DNA from: CAZDKO01 sp964506075 [NCBI: uncultured bacterium]
GTDB taxonomy: Bacteria > CAZDME01 > JAYEMH01
NCBI GenBank assembly: GCA_964506075.1
Contig: CAZDKO010000006.1
Coordinates: forward strand, 2,036 to 60,529
Direction: 5' to 3'
Length of the DNA stretch: 58,494 nt
The first letter of the stretch is position 1; each line of letters begins with the position of its first letter. The translations under genes and the position numbers were made by a program. The notes beneath the pieces were generated by a model. The model was not told the origin of the DNA. It searched no databases and saw nothing but the letters and a program-made list of their open reading frames with translations. Below are positions 58,001 through 58,494 of this stretch, one piece after another.

Positions 58001-58494
58001 CGTTTCTAAAATCTTTTCCTGAGGTAAAGTAAGAGCTAAGAGAGGGGCTGTTCCTTTTATAAATACTTTTAAGTCATTCCCGACATGTCTCGTTTCAACC
58101 AGACCTTTATTCTCTAAAACGTATACACACCACTTAACCGTATTCCGGTGTATATCCGTCTGGTCGGCAATTTCCTGTACGGACAAACCGTTCTGAGCTA
58201 AAATTTTCTCCAGGACCTTATTCTGCCGGGCGTTAAGGAGTAAATTAGGTGCCGTACCTTTCGGGAAAAGACATACCGCCCGACCTCTATCCTTCACCTC
58301 CACCAGATTTAATTCCTTCAATATGGCCATATTGATGTTCATACCGGTCTCGCTTAATTGCAGAGCTCTTCTAACCTCTATCATCTTAACGCCGGGTGTG
58401 GCTTTAACCCGGGATAAAATCGCTTCCTGAGTGGTGGTTAAAGGTATCCGGGGTTCTTCTCCCTTGATATAAACCCGATTTTCGTGAGAAAATT
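55016..58494 (-). CDS. large multidomain protein: tandem wHTH, two GNAT, methyltransferase, unknown C-terminus (5' end outside window)
   Basis: The frame is open to the window edge; the ATG at 58384 lies inside a repeat and is not the true start. At least four winged-helix units of about 75 residues are linked by (F/Y)xKGTAP-like joints (FPKGTAP, FIKGTAP, YAKGEMP, YLAGTEE), plus part of another. Then come two tandem GNAT-like domains (VKGRGSFLMDTLVSTLRQRG and VKGRGTILMDTMIEQLRQQG), and a SAM methyltransferase with VDVGCGNGRVTGAF and YFTFPHPEDLG. The last 230 residues (LCSEFLLEYGGVIDLENVL) are unrecognised. No signal peptide or membrane helix is visible. A DNA-binding modification enzyme or scaffold is inferred. 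Confidence 0.8.
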   Translation of the reverse strand, partial: FSHENRVYIKGEEPRIPLTTTQEAILSRVKATPGVKMIEVRRALQLSETGMNINMAILKELNLVEVKDRGRAVCLFPKGTAPNLLLNARQNKVLEKILAQNGLSVQEIADQTDIHRNTVKWCVYVLENKGLVETRHVGNDLKVFIKGTAPLLALTLPQEKILETVRKTGGLSQKKIAAATGLTDAVVSDNLRTLKNLELVETKKDGITVMVYAKGEMPAVVLNPLETKIVEVVKADPGLILTKIAAILTIPRTTVTRHVRSLKKKGIIRTEEGKRNEIKVYLAGTEEEPRLGGTLEDSQEITLLAADIRPGVAEGRIGNQTYNYLADGTGTMVDSQPVALVFPSQTLSQKFRSVEDKLILSRSEELGRVIDLKGTWSYLNLEEKKEVVRQINAFYTDMNLPEEKLENRVNYLEGDMKNPKEGMYVLVSPEGMITGYTLYRLESKEVVLLAVIETTRRDTVKGRGSFLMDTLVSTLRQRGVKELTWSSSPGAEEFYRKYLDSRGIKYTVTDGEYFVAFLDTARMDFAGTVPEVKPSEKLISAAETLADKFNRMDPGVVLYKSETLGRVINLRVVWNTLSEGEKQEVAEQIYSFGWPVKSDIAKDVNSMKQHLETQIKGTDDEIYALLSPENKVTGYLFYRVETPPGGILVSIETARKDKVKGRGTILMDTMIEQLRQQGVKKLIWFSTTGVGGAEEFYHKYLSLRNIDYTIVSGGYFIAHLDKPELDKKIIVDVGCGNGRVTGAFAGVPNTYVIGIEPEEGAYKEAVAETQGLPNVKIENKKIQDWAPGEYAGKVDLAYFTFPHPEDLGEQSVEIARGVHRILKEGGRFLIYSDVTLVPMPIYQYAGIFKQFVRRLEEAGFEVTVDRFPSEALPKEIKNSIYYGKFVYSPGNYFPEDNVILIEATKKPAGKQTSTADEKAIMATGSGISEDKLKENYHSAFNASRTVLSRENIYGNSFNNFKSQLEMLRERKELPADKKIILCSEFLLEYGGVIDLENVLKELMGNGVLKEIVLYSDDPVYNQIMKELIEEVKKAVNSDVNITERTKDDLSGMADDEVEKIRKLVNLLQSEGTNLEDILGVITGVTGTRQSEKLTSFKELSREFKIVVLTPEGPHALSEACRFLISSPENFRSLTPLTGEGLEERYKEYKNQLKLYVEA

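Noticed and set aside
1-58494. tRNA, rRNA, prophage, integrase or classical insertion sequence
   Set aside because: I searched the gaps on both strands by eye and saw no tRNA-like cloverleaf, rRNA segment, DDE or tyrosine recombinase motif.

Overview
This window is a gene-dense stretch of a diderm bacterium. Every gene I can support, about 48 intact coding regions plus several remnants, lies on the minus strand. Envelope genes (TamB-like and LapA-like proteins, Lol-type exporter, outer-membrane barrels, PEP-CTERM protein, SPOR/TPR protein) show a double membrane. Archaeal-type sulfide-dependent thiamine and homocysteine genes, a type IV pilus/type II secretion-like cluster, DUF502, and a very large multidomain wHTH/GNAT/methyltransferase protein fit an uncultivated anaerobic lineage such as Omnitrophota (OP3). 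That placement is inference; no rRNA or tRNA is present to test it.

Layout, left to right (transcription runs right to left). 0.1-5.0 kb: pilus/secretion cluster pilT, stand-alone MshEN protein, GspE/PilB, GspF/PilC and a pseudopilin. 5.1-7.5 kb: thi4, a DUF39 homocysteine-biosynthesis protein and its NIL-ferredoxin partner, all expected to use sulfide. 7.6-14.6 kb: miaB, TPR-SPOR protein, mutS, mutL. 14.6-15.2 kb: GIY-YIG nuclease element, copy A. 15.2-21.7 kb: pfkB, glgP, a short pyk and a P-type cation ATPase in one operon (glycogen to pyruvate). 22.1-23.9 kb: PEP-CTERM protein, an alpha/beta hydrolase remnant and GIY-YIG element copy B. 23.9-26.0 kb: ECF sigma, anti-sigma, Spy-like protein and an exported protein. 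26.3-28.2 kb: TrmO-like protein and a MATE pump. 28.3-33.3 kb: barrel, ABC ATPase, two FtsX permeases and a LolA-like protein. 33.5-35.4 kb: exported superoxide dismutase and MsrA-MsrB fusion. 35.4-36.2 kb: gene remnants. 36.4-44.1 kb: CorC-like protein, LOG protein, DUF502, ion permease, ICMT-like membrane protein and sensor kinase. 44.2-47.9 kb: YgiQ, LapA-like and TamB-like proteins. 48.3-52.3 kb: zinc-type ABC uptake operon with a His-rich barrel and a small membrane protein. 52.3-54.8 kb: glutamine amidotransferase and NAD synthetase. 55.0 kb to the edge: the large multidomain protein, which runs off the window.

The most unusual signal is not a conventional gene. Two GIY-YIG genes share nearly identical 5' halves and a conserved 150-bp upstream block containing a promoter and a multi-hairpin structure. 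Single hairpins of related design (C-run, GTTT-type bulge, variable stem, G-run) are scattered at gene ends and starts through the window. One supplies the stop codon of the LOG gene and separates it from a diverged second copy of that gene's 3' end. Others place their G-rich arm where a ribosome binding site should be. This resembles the REP/RAYT relationship, but with a GIY-YIG nuclease as the candidate partner.

Readable promoters often have a -35 of the form TTGCNN, 17-18 bases from a TANAAT -10.
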